Of a stretch of DNA of 43,356 nucleotides, positions 18,351-27,784 are shown one piece after another. The stretch covers positions 1 to 43,356 of the forward strand of contig JAFGOT010000017.1 in NCBI GenBank assembly GCA_016926395.1. Reading direction: 5' to 3'. A program made the translations under genes and the position numbers. Under the pieces are notes generated by a model that ran no database searches, was not told the DNA's origin, and was given only the letters and a program-made list of their open reading frames with translations. This stretch comes from Candidatus Woesearchaeota archaeon (GTDB lineage: Archaea > Nanobdellota > Nanobdellia > Woesearchaeales > SKGA01). Every line of letters begins with the position of its first letter. Position 1 is the first letter of the stretch.

Positions 18351-18361
18351 GTTTATAAAGC

Positions 18362-20575
18362 TTATCGTTTATATTCAATTCGACTATACTTGGCAGACAA
18401 ATCGACACTAAGGCCTCCATTTAGAGGTTTAATCTCTTTAATTAAGGTAGCCATAGTCATATAGACAGCTTTTCCCAAACCATTATCTAAAGGAGATTTA
18501 ATCCGAGAACGTTTTGAAGAATTATTAACAGAGTATTTAGAAGCATAAGAAACAAATGCATTAAATAAACCCAACAAATGGTTCTCAAATTGAGCTAAAG
18601 AAGTAGAATAAGAGTTTTTAGAATCATCAAACATAGACATCTGACTAATTCCTTTTTTAGCTAATTCTTGATTAGATATTTTTGTTTTTATAGATTTTTT
18701 AATTTTTTGAGGACTTTGCTGACCAACTAAAGAATTATACAAAACAGAAAATTGATCGTCAGGAGATAATTTGCTTGCTAGAAGAGCATTTGCTTTACTA
18801 AGAAGTTTTTTATCAACGCAGTATTGAAGTTCGTGTGGAAGACTAAGAAGAGCAAAAGCTTCACGCATTGTTTTTGGAGACTGAAGTGAACGATGAGTTT
18901 TAATAAAATCTTCTTGGCTATAATCCTCGCCTTGAATTTCTTTTTGGGATTTTATTAATTCATAATGAGAGTATAATTTTTTTGCACGCTCTAAAGGAGA
19001 ATCTTTTTCAGATAAATCCTCAATAGACTGAAGCAAACCAATATCGACTGCATCCAAATCATCTCGAATGTAAGCACTATAAGTTTTTAACTTGGCCATG
19101 TTGGCTGCTTTGAATCGACGATGACCATAGATAACTTCATAATCATAATTAGGATCATCATAAACTGGTTTTAATAGTCCTGGTTTTACTTGCCCAATTA
19201 AAGCCATCTCTTCTGCTAAATTTTCTAAAGATTCTGAATCATAAGTTGTTCTTACTTGACTGTCAGCCAAACGAATCCTATTTATTGGAACTTGAACTTC
19301 CTCGTCACCAATTGCTCTTAGAACTAAATCCCCATTTTGTTTACTGCCTTTCCGTTTAGACTTAATATAATCAAGATACGTTTTAGTGTCAGATTCATCT
19401 TCTTTAGTTAAGAAAGTATAAACAGCATTTTGTAATTTTTCAGGAGCATCACTTAAAGCAGACGAATACATGTCATAAAGTTGTTTTATAAAATCATTTT
19501 TAGATAAACCGCTGAATTTATTATCGGAAAAATCTTGAGTGAAATCACTTGAAATATCAAGAAGTTTTTTAAAGTTAGAAATATATTTTTTTATTTCATT
19601 TATTTTTTTAATAAAACGTGTGGAGTCATTAGATGTTGATTTTGTTTCTTTGAGTTGTTTCATATAAACAATAGAGTTACCAGATTCATCAGTATACCTA
19701 TCAGGATTGTTTTTTTCCTCAGCAAAGTTAATTAGATAAGAATTGAATTTGGTTCTTGACATTGGTTGCAATTGAGCAACATCATCAACACTAATATGAA
19801 AATCTTCTTTTTTGGATTTAATGTCAGAAAGGGCTTTTTTATTTTCTTCATCTTTTGCCAACTGTTTTTTTAGAAAATCAAAGAATTCAATTTGAGCATC
19901 AGGTTCAATAATTTTCTTAGATATTGCAACACCCTTTGAGAATAATCTTTGCTTAGGATGAGTTTTAATAAATTCTTTAATTAAATCAGGAAGTGCATTA
20001 AAAGTTCTATAATTGGAAACAGTATCAGGGGATCTTGATAATATTTGACCTATCGCTTTATTTGTTAAAGGAATTGGAGAATCTAAATGAAGAACATTAT
20101 AATTTCTAATATACCCTTCAAGTTCATTTGTCCAGGCTGCTAAATCAGGAGCAGAAATTTCTTCTTTTAATGCATTTAAGGAAACAACCAAACGCTCTTT
20201 AACTGCTAAAGGAAGATTATAAAATATTTTCACAGGAACATAATCCACGCCAAGAATATATGAAGCCCCAGTTCTTCTTCGACCATCAATCATCTCCCAT
20301 TTATCATTATCAGAATCATAATGTAAAGTTATTGGTTCTAAAAGACCGTATTCTTCTAATGACTTTGCTAAATCCTGCAACCCAGAAAGAGATCTTTTTA
20401 CATAGTTGGTTAAATCAAATTCATCAACAATCTTAGATAATGGATATGCTGAAACAGTTCGAGAAAGATGTTTAGCACCAGAAATGTTTTCGGGAAGAGA
20501 AGTGACTTCATTCATTATTGCTTCTAGGTCCCTCTTTTTTGTATGCACGCCCCCGTCTGCAATGTTTGTCTCCAT
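18362..20575 (-). CDS. Protein with two ParB/Sulfiredoxin-like domains
   Basis: IDGRRRTGASYILGVDYVPVKIF (domain 1) and VIYGHRRFKAANMAKLKTYSAYIRDD...SIEDLSEKDSPLERAK (domain 2). Confidence 0.8.
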   Translation of the reverse strand: METNIADGGVHTKKRDLEAIMNEVTSLPENISGAKHLSRTVSAYPLSKIVDEFDLTNYVKRSLSGLQDLAKSLEEYGLLEPITLHYDSDNDKWEMIDGRRRTGASYILGVDYVPVKIFYNLPLAVKERLVVSLNALKEEISAPDLAAWTNELEGYIRNYNVLHLDSPIPLTNKAIGQILSRSPDTVSNYRTFNALPDLIKEFIKTHPKQRLFSKGVAISKKIIEPDAQIEFFDFLKKQLAKDEENKKALSDIKSKKEDFHISVDDVAQLQPMSRTKFNSYLINFAEEKNNPDRYTDESGNSIVYMKQLKETKSTSNDSTRFIKKINEIKKYISNFKKLLDISSDFTQDFSDNKFSGLSKNDFIKQLYDMYSSALSDAPEKLQNAVYTFLTKEDESDTKTYLDYIKSKRKGSKQNGDLVLRAIGDEEVQVPINRIRLADSQVRTTYDSESLENLAEEMALIGQVKPGLLKPVYDDPNYDYEVIYGHRRFKAANMAKLKTYSAYIRDDLDAVDIGLLQSIEDLSEKDSPLERAKKLYSHYELIKSQKEIQGEDYSQEDFIKTHRSLQSPKTMREAFALLSLPHELQYCVDKKLLSKANALLASKLSPDDQFSVLYNSLVGQQSPQKIKKSIKTKISNQELAKKGISQMSMFDDSKNSYSTSLAQFENHLLGLFNAFVSYASKYSVNNSSKRSRIKSPLDNGLGKAVYMTMATLIKEIKPLNGGLSVDLSAKYSRIEYKR

Positions 20576-20716
20576 ACCCTTGTTTGGAGTTAAAAGAGAG
20601 CTTTCTTTTAAGTTTAACGAATAGAATTGGTGTTTTGTTATTACTTTTCAGTAGTGTAAAAACGAAAAGTATATAAATAGAACCAGCTGACAACACAGTA
20701 TAAGGGGGTAGCTTAA

Positions 20717-21040
20717 ATGATTAGAAAAATTACTGAGTACGATGGTCAAAAAGCAGACATCGATAATAGACTATACACAAGAGTTGATTTTGAAGATAAA
20801 ACATTTCTTGTTAACGTAGCACTAGAAAGAGTATACAAATTAATGGGCAAAAACTCTGTAAATTCAGGCAATCAAGGTTATAATGTGGCATTAGTGAATA
20901 ATCCTGGAACAATACAAAAAGCAATGGTTCATGCTAGAATTGAAGATTGCAAAACAACAAATCTTAACACCACAAAAGATGACTCGTTTGGGGAAGAAAC
21001 TATCGAAAGCCTTTTAGAGTATAACACATTAACGTATTAA
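20717..21040 (+). CDS. Hypothetical protein
   Basis: 107-aa ORF with TATA-like TATATAAATA and GGGGGT SD upstream. Confidence 0.6.
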   Translation: MIRKITEYDGQKADIDNRLYTRVDFEDKTFLVNVALERVYKLMGKNSVNSGNQGYNVALVNNPGTIQKAMVHARIEDCKTTNLNTTKDDSFGEETIESLLEYNTLTY

Positions 21041-21042
21041 CG

Positions 21043-21729
21043 ATGATGGAAGAAAATAATGAAATTCAATACACATATCAAGATTTTCTAGATGCATTAA
21101 GCGCAAGAGATTTTAAACTAGCTGAAAAAATCAGTTTAGAAATAGGTCAAGAAATACCCATAGAATATCTTGATGATTTAGTTCATGAATTAAACACAGA
21201 TATTGCAGATGAAATCACATTAACACAAACAACAGAAAAAACAGCTGAACCAACATACGATAAAATATATATAACAAATCAAACGACTCAAGAAGAACTA
21301 TTAAAATACATTTCTAACAACGCAAAAAACAAACAATATAGTGTAGTAATATTCACAGAAACACCAAAATTCAAAAACTATGTTCTAGCAAGAGAAGATG
21401 CATTTTCATATTATAATTTTAAGGATCCTAAGGAAGCAGAAGGAGTTAAAGATTTATACAACTCAATAAGCTACATAGCAAGAGGTGCATTTAATAATAG
21501 ATTTGCTGCAGTAATGCAAGAGACCACAAAAACAATAAAATACCACCTTCTAAAAAGCGTAAAAGATAAGGATGACTGCATAAGACCTGAACTTCCACGT
21601 TTAGAAGAGAAAGATGTTTCTATAGATGAAAAATTAGAACTAATAATAGAAGAAGGAAACTTTGAAAAACCAGGATTGCTTTTACCAGAAAAAAATTATG
21701 ACTGGAAATTAGCAATCACAAAAAAATAA
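21043..21729 (+). CDS. Hypothetical protein, co-oriented with previous
   Basis: 228-aa ORF directly after 20717-21040. Confidence 0.6.
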   Translation: MMEENNEIQYTYQDFLDALSARDFKLAEKISLEIGQEIPIEYLDDLVHELNTDIADEITLTQTTEKTAEPTYDKIYITNQTTQEELLKYISNNAKNKQYSVVIFTETPKFKNYVLAREDAFSYYNFKDPKEAEGVKDLYNSISYIARGAFNNRFAAVMQETTKTIKYHLLKSVKDKDDCIRPELPRLEEKDVSIDEKLELIIEEGNFEKPGLLLPEKNYDWKLAITKK

Positions 21730-21735
21730 AAAAAA

Positions 21736-23355
21736 TTAATATTTCTTTGCAGCACCAACAAGACCTACAAATAAAGGAGCAGGTTTTTGTAGACTACTTT
21801 TTAATTCAGGGTGAGCTTGAGTTGCCATAAAAAATTTATGAGTTGGCAATTCAATAAATTCTGCTAAACGACCATCAGGAGACAGACCGGAAATTTTCAA
21901 ACCTGCCTCAATTAATTCTTTGTGATATTTAGGATTAACTTCATATCGATGACGGTGACGTTCAGAAACAGTCAAAAGAGAATTACGAACTCCAAGACCA
22001 GCAGAATCATAAATCTTCTCAGCCAAAGAACCACCACTCAAAATTGCAGGATATGCACCTAATCTTAAAGTACCTCCAAGATCAGTAACATTTTTTTGAT
22101 CAGGCAAAATATCCACAATAGGAGTTGTTGTATCAGGATTAACTTCAGTGGTGTGAGCATCAGGATGACCACAAACATTTCGCATCAATTCAATAACAGC
22201 TAACTGCAATCCATAACACAATCCAAGATAAGGAATATTATTTTCTCTACAATAACGAACCGCATTAATCTTGCCTTCAATCCCTCGAGAACCAAAACCA
22301 CCAGGCACGATGACTGCATCAATATCAGAGAGCAGGGATTTGGCCGACTGCACATCAACAACGTTTTCAGTATCAACAAATTTTATTTCAACAGAAGTAT
22401 CATGATATGCCCCTGCATGATGCAGTGCTTCAACAACACTAGCATAACTATCTTCTAAAGCAGTATATTTTCCACAAATAGCAACAGTGGTTTTTTTAGT
22501 TGGAAATAAAATAGAATTAACTCGTTTTGTCCAATCAGTTAAATCAGGTTTTGCATCAAGACCCAAAGTGTTTTTTATTACAGTCAAAATATCTTGTTCA
22601 TAAAATCCCTTAGGAATAGAATATACAGAAGTTACATCAGGAGCCCCAATTACAGCGTTTTGAGGAACATTACAAAACATAGAAATTTTTCTTTTTATAC
22701 TATCAGAAACTTGTTCTCGCGATCTACATAAAATAGCGTCAGGACTAATACCTCGTTGCATAAGTAACGATACAGACTGCTGAGTGGGTTTGGATTTTTG
22801 CTCATTAACACCACCAGGAATAGGAATATAAGTTAAATGAACAAACATGACATTTTCTTTACCTAATTCCGAGCGTAAAGACCTTGCCGCTTCAAGATAT
22901 AACTCATTCTCCATATCACCAACAGTCCCGCCAATTTCAACTAAAGCCACGTCAGCATCTTGAGATTTGGCGACTTCTTTCCACCAATCAACAATATGGC
23001 CTGAAGCATGAGGAACAAGTTGAACTGTTTTTCCAAGAAACTCCCCTTTACGCTCTTTTTCGTAAAGTTCGTGAAAAACTTTACCCATTGTAAGATTCTG
23101 ACGACCATTACAAGTAGTATTAAGAAAACGTTCATAATGACCAAAATCCATATCTACCTCAGTACCATCATCAAGAACAAAAACTTCTCCGTGTTCAATA
23201 GGATTCATAGTCCCAGGATCAACATTTAGATATCCATCGCATTTGATTGGAACTACCTTATAATCATAAGATAATAAATGACCTATAGAAGCCGCAGCTA
23301 CACCCTTACCTAATCCAGAAAGAACTCCACCCGTTACCACAATGTACTTAACCAT
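21736..23355 (-). CDS. pyrG: CTP synthase
   Basis: KYIVVTGGVLSGLGKGVAAASIG, DGYLNVDPGTMNPIEHGEVFVLDDG, GLCYGLQ. Confidence 0.97.
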   Translation of the reverse strand: MVKYIVVTGGVLSGLGKGVAAASIGHLLSYDYKVVPIKCDGYLNVDPGTMNPIEHGEVFVLDDGTEVDMDFGHYERFLNTTCNGRQNLTMGKVFHELYEKERKGEFLGKTVQLVPHASGHIVDWWKEVAKSQDADVALVEIGGTVGDMENELYLEAARSLRSELGKENVMFVHLTYIPIPGGVNEQKSKPTQQSVSLLMQRGISPDAILCRSREQVSDSIKRKISMFCNVPQNAVIGAPDVTSVYSIPKGFYEQDILTVIKNTLGLDAKPDLTDWTKRVNSILFPTKKTTVAICGKYTALEDSYASVVEALHHAGAYHDTSVEIKFVDTENVVDVQSAKSLLSDIDAVIVPGGFGSRGIEGKINAVRYCRENNIPYLGLCYGLQLAVIELMRNVCGHPDAHTTEVNPDTTTPIVDILPDQKNVTDLGGTLRLGAYPAILSGGSLAEKIYDSAGLGVRNSLLTVSERHRHRYEVNPKYHKELIEAGLKISGLSPDGRLAEFIELPTHKFFMATQAHPELKSSLQKPAPLFVGLVGAAKKY

Positions 23356-23449
23356 TATGGGATTATAATTCGGGAGGGGAAGTATATAAGTATTGTTCTT
23401 TTCTAGAATATAGGTAAGTTTTTATTTAAAAGAGAAATTAGAAATCAAC

Positions 23450-24907
23450 ATGGAGTACAAAGAATTAATTAAAAAATTGTCAAGTAGCGAAGGTGAAGAA
23501 GCTTCAAAGATAATGAAAGAACTAGGGCAATTTCTAACAAAATGCACTCCAGGACAAAGAACAACATTTTCTGCTGAATGCATAAGTGCAATTCCTAAAG
23601 CAAATGAAAAAAGAAAAGGTTCACTAGGATTCTTAATAGCATTAGCGAACATAAATAGAGAATTGATAACAGACTTACTACGCTCTGAGTCACCAATAAT
23701 TAGAGAACAAACAATTAAAGGTTTACTTCACCAAGGAGAAGAATACATTTTAGAATTAGAAACTAGGCTGAAAGAAGAGAAACTATATCGAATAAAAAAA
23801 TGGATTTTATTAACTCTTGGAAATGTTGGGACAAAAAAAGCAATTAAAATAATTGAAGAAGCCAAAATAGAGCCTCAAATATTCTCTACAAAAGAAAAAA
23901 TATTATCACAATTCAAACAAGAAAAAAAACACAATCAAAAAATTACAGGAAAAGGAGGGCTAATGTTAGTTCAGACAGTGATGGGCGCAGAAGAAAGTTT
24001 TTTAGAACATTATGATTTAAGAGGAGTAAGATTTGGAGGGGGAATTATTCAATTAGATGGAGAATTTGAATTTGATGATTTTGCAAAAAATAGAAGCATA
24101 TTTCACTACGGAGTATTTCTTGGAAGATTAAACGAAATAGAAAATGTAGTCAAAAAAAGATTTGGAGAAAAAGAACAATATTGTGTTGAATACACAAATG
24201 AAATCCATGGTGAAAAAGAAAGACTTAGTGAATTTCAAGCAGAACTATCAAAACAAGGCTTCGAATATAATTCTAAAGCACCACTAATATTAAGACTGTT
24301 GAATGAAGATGAAGGAATGCTTCTAATTAAACCACTAATCAAAGAAAATTTAGAATATTTACCTGCAAGCATAAATCGTGTTGTTGCAAGTGTTGTTAAT
24401 TTAGTCTCTGAGAATGAACACGGCAAAGCAAACATAATTCTAGACCCTTGTTGTGGAAGCGCCACATTATTATGTGAGCACCACGCAATGAGCGAACAGA
24501 GAACAGCGACAAAAAATAAATCTAGAGACGAACATGTAAAAAAGTATGTTGGAATAGATAAAGATAAAGAAGCAATAGAAAAAGCTAAGAAAAATTCAGA
24601 AGAATATAAATTAAAAATTGAACTTCACAATAAGAAATTTCAAGAAGTTTTACCAACACGAGCAGCAGATTTAGTTTTTTGTAACCCTCCATTTGACATT
24701 AGAATTAAAGAATACTTTGATTATAATGAACTAGTTAAATTTATTTCTAGAAACACAACAAAAAACATGACAGCAATTATTTATACAGTTAAAAAACAAG
24801 ATTTAAGAGACGCTTGCGAAAACAATAATTTAGAAATAATCAAAGAGATAAAATTAAAACTTAAAAAAATAAGTCCAAGTATTTTTATTATTAAAAAATT
24901 AAATTAG
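23450..24907 (+). CDS. HEAT-like repeat + Trm14/RlmL-type amino-methyltransferase fusion
   Basis: N-terminal helical/HEAT-like repeats; ILDPCCGSATLLCE, VGIDKDKEAI, LVFCNPPFD. Confidence 0.7.
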   Translation: MEYKELIKKLSSSEGEEASKIMKELGQFLTKCTPGQRTTFSAECISAIPKANEKRKGSLGFLIALANINRELITDLLRSESPIIREQTIKGLLHQGEEYILELETRLKEEKLYRIKKWILLTLGNVGTKKAIKIIEEAKIEPQIFSTKEKILSQFKQEKKHNQKITGKGGLMLVQTVMGAEESFLEHYDLRGVRFGGGIIQLDGEFEFDDFAKNRSIFHYGVFLGRLNEIENVVKKRFGEKEQYCVEYTNEIHGEKERLSEFQAELSKQGFEYNSKAPLILRLLNEDEGMLLIKPLIKENLEYLPASINRVVASVVNLVSENEHGKANIILDPCCGSATLLCEHHAMSEQRTATKNKSRDEHVKKYVGIDKDKEAIEKAKKNSEEYKLKIELHNKKFQEVLPTRAADLVFCNPPFDIRIKEYFDYNELVKFISRNTTKNMTAIIYTVKKQDLRDACENNNLEIIKEIKLKLKKISPSIFIIKKLN

Positions 24908-25814
24908 CAGAAACACCAAGTGAATCTCCTGCTTTAATGGATGTTTCTAAACCAAGTTTAGTATTGTTAATTAAATCAATATCGAAAATAACTTTATTTT
25001 TTTCGAAAAATAATAAAATGGTAGATCCACCAAATTGGAAGTAACCTTTTTCTTCACCTTTACTAAATCGTCTTCCAAAAAATGTTTGAACAATAGAACC
25101 AACCATCGTTGCCCCAACTTCACAATAAGCAACATCCCCAAACACATCAGAATGAAGAATAGAATATGAACGCTTATTCTCACAAAATATTCTGGCACGC
25201 TTCCTTAACGCGATTGGAGAAACAGAATAATAAGACCCAGAAATATGATGGGAAGAAATTAAATTTCCTGAAAACGGAAAATGAAAACGATGATAATTAC
25301 TTGGCGCTAGACAAATAATACAAAAAGAACCACTCAAAAATCGTTCAGCCAATTTTTTATTTTTAAAAAAACTAGCCAAAGAAAATCTTTGACCTTTAAC
25401 ATAAAAAGAATTAAAATTGTAAGTTTTATCAAAAGCCAAAATTTTACCATCACAAGGAGAAACAAGTAAGTTCTCAGAAGAGGAAAAATCACGAGCATCT
25501 TGATTTAGCTTTCTAGTAAAAAAATCATTAAAAGAATTAAACAACTTATATGATAAAAAAGAATCAGACATATCAACATCATATGAATCAATAAAAGGTT
25601 TAATCTTTTTTCTTGAAGAGTATTTATCCATTAAATTTCCATAGAAAGAAGAAAGAAACTTTCTTTTAACTAAAACAAACAAACTTAGTCGTCCAAAGGG
25701 TTTATAGTAAAGCCATTTCAAATAACTAAAAGAAGGAGAATATTCCTCTTCTAGAAGACCAGATTGCCTATTAATGTAAGAAATAAAATTCTTTTTTGAA
25801 CTAACCTTGACCAC
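24891..25814 (-). CDS. psd: Phosphatidylserine decarboxylase-like protein
   Basis: SPCDGKIL, YHRFHFPFSG, GATMVGSI, FQFGGSTILLFF (GGST in place of the canonical LGST processing site). Confidence 0.85.
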   Translation of the reverse strand: MVKVSSKKNFISYINRQSGLLEEEYSPSFSYLKWLYYKPFGRLSLFVLVKRKFLSSFYGNLMDKYSSRKKIKPFIDSYDVDMSDSFLSYKLFNSFNDFFTRKLNQDARDFSSSENLLVSPCDGKILAFDKTYNFNSFYVKGQRFSLASFFKNKKLAERFLSGSFCIICLAPSNYHRFHFPFSGNLISSHHISGSYYSVSPIALRKRARIFCENKRSYSILHSDVFGDVAYCEVGATMVGSIVQTFFGRRFSKGEEKGYFQFGGSTILLFFEKNKVIFDIDLINNTKLGLETSIKAGDSLGVSANLIF

Positions 25815-25879
25815 AAATACAACGGAAGAGAAGATTGTTTAAAATAGTTTGTGTAAAAAGAAAAATTATTTTTTAGCAA

Positions 25880-26617
25880 CTAATGTCTGGAATTCTCAAA
25901 ACGCTCAAAAGCAGAAAAAAGTTCTTTTCTAGTCGGCTTAATCAAAGATATTTTTTCAAAACGAAGACGTTTAGCATTTTTTAGAATAGAATAATCGTTT
26001 AACTCAACTGGACGTCGATACTCTCTTGTTTTATAACGATCTAGATTAATATTTTGTGATTTGTAGACCATACTAAGAATTTTTCTTTTTAATGCTTTTT
26101 CTTCAGCAGTAGGTTTTACAACTTTGAAATCAGCAACAGAAGGAATTTCATATTTTCTTTTACGAACAAGATTATTGGAATATTCGATTAACTCAGCACC
26201 AACAGCTTTAGCAACAAACCACGCACAAAAACGAACAACATCATGATCAGGATGATTACCCTCATAACAAAGAGTGTGAATTGTTTTTATCTTGTGTTCA
26301 TGAGCATACATTATCAAAGAATCAACGATAAAAGGAATGTGATTTTGTGTTTCTTGATCATTAACACCTAAAAACTTTATATCAGATTCATCAACTCCCA
26401 GAACAATTCCTGAAATTTTTGTTTCTGCTTCTCGAATCTTCATATAATGTTCTCTTGAAACATAACCCTTGTTTAAAAAGAACTCCTCACCATAACGAGG
26501 ACCGCCATTTGTAATAACAACTAAATGTGAATCAGATGCATTTCGCATAACACTAATCCCCATACTAATTATTTCATCATCCATATGAGGTACTAAGTAA
26601 AGGTGTTTATTCGCCAT
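25880..26617 (-). CDS. PIG-L/LmbE-family N-acetyl-sugar deacetylase
   Basis: LVPHMDDEIISMG and NHPDHDVVRF. Confidence 0.82.
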   Translation of the reverse strand: MANKHLYLVPHMDDEIISMGISVMRNASDSHLVVITNGGPRYGEEFFLNKGYVSREHYMKIREAETKISGIVLGVDESDIKFLGVNDQETQNHIPFIVDSLIMYAHEHKIKTIHTLCYEGNHPDHDVVRFCAWFVAKAVGAELIEYSNNLVRKRKYEIPSVADFKVVKPTAEEKALKRKILSMVYKSQNINLDRYKTREYRRPVELNDYSILKNAKRLRFEKISLIKPTRKELFSAFERFENSRH

Positions 26618-27782
26618 CTAAATTCAACTCTTTTTTAAAACGCTTGAAAAAAGGATGATTAATATCTTTAAACTGTGAATTAAAAACATTTCGGTCTCGA
26701 GAATCAAAATAAGCGAATGCACATATATTTTTGTATGAATTAAACAATTCCGCTTCTGAAACAGTTCCTTCAACAACATGCTTCCAATCTCTTCCTTCAT
26801 CTACCCATTGAACACCATATTTAGCCTTAGGTAACATAGATAATTGACCATTTTTACTTTGGTGAAATAATAAAGGAACATTGGAACCCGCAGCTCTAGA
26901 AACATCAACATTTCCACTAATTCTATAATTAGCTTCAATAAAATAATAATCGCCGTTGATTGAACTTCTTTTGAAATCTATATCAACCGGACCATTCAAA
27001 CTTAGTTCTTTTAAAAATGCATTTGAGAGACGTTCAAGTTCAGGGTTATAAACAGTCTCTAAAAAAGTTCCACTTCCAACCAACATATCAGGATGTTGTC
27101 TTATTTTCTGAATAACTACAGGCGTATAAGGAGTTCCATCTGAAAGAACAAAACCTTGAGTCTCGAATAAATCAGTGACTAAACCAGGAACATACTCAGC
27201 AATAAGAAGATGAGAACAATACTTTATTTTTTCATTAATCAATTTTTTTAATTCATCTTTATTATCTGCAATACCCATCATATCTTTATAGCCTTCAAGG
27301 CTATTCTCAGGTTTTACAAAAGCAGGAAAAACAGCATTTTCAATTATCTTATCTGTAGAATCTCCTTTGACTAAAATAGCATTTTGAGGAACTTTAAGAC
27401 CTGCTTTCTCTGCAACAAGACCCATCTCTTTTTTAGACATTATCTTTTCTAAATCATACTTATCAGAATCAGGAACATGATAGTAGGGTTTCAATTCATT
27501 TCCAAACTTAGCGATGAATTCAACCATAGGATCTGAAGCAACAAAAATAGTAGCAGGAGATTCAAGATGTTTAGCATTCTCTAAAAGAAATTCCAAAGTC
27601 ATTTCATAAGAATCATTAATTGAAATTATAGAATTATTAACAAAAGAAGAATTTTGCGCTATTGGAGAATACTTAGTAGTATGAATTCCTAAAATATCAA
27701 TATCATTTCCACTCAGACATTTTGCTGTAGCATACCCTGTTGAACTCAAATCTAAAATTACTGCAGATCCTTCTTTTTTCAT
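26607..27782 (-). CDS. ATP-grasp carboxylate-amine ligase
   Basis: FPAFVKPENSLEGYKDMMGI, LIAEYVPG, YYFIEANYRISGNVDVSRAAGSNVPLLF. Confidence 0.8.
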   Translation of the reverse strand: MKKEGSAVILDLSSTGYATAKCLSGNDIDILGIHTTKYSPIAQNSSFVNNSIISINDSYEMTLEFLLENAKHLESPATIFVASDPMVEFIAKFGNELKPYYHVPDSDKYDLEKIMSKKEMGLVAEKAGLKVPQNAILVKGDSTDKIIENAVFPAFVKPENSLEGYKDMMGIADNKDELKKLINEKIKYCSHLLIAEYVPGLVTDLFETQGFVLSDGTPYTPVVIQKIRQHPDMLVGSGTFLETVYNPELERLSNAFLKELSLNGPVDIDFKRSSINGDYYFIEANYRISGNVDVSRAAGSNVPLLFHQSKNGQLSMLPKAKYGVQWVDEGRDWKHVVEGTVSEAELFNSYKNICAFAYFDSRDRNVFNSQFKDINHPFFKRFKKELNLDGE

Positions 27783-27784
27783 AA

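Noticed and set aside
22884-23229. ORFs on both strands inside pyrG
   Set aside because: Overlap a well-supported CTP synthase; no SD or motif.
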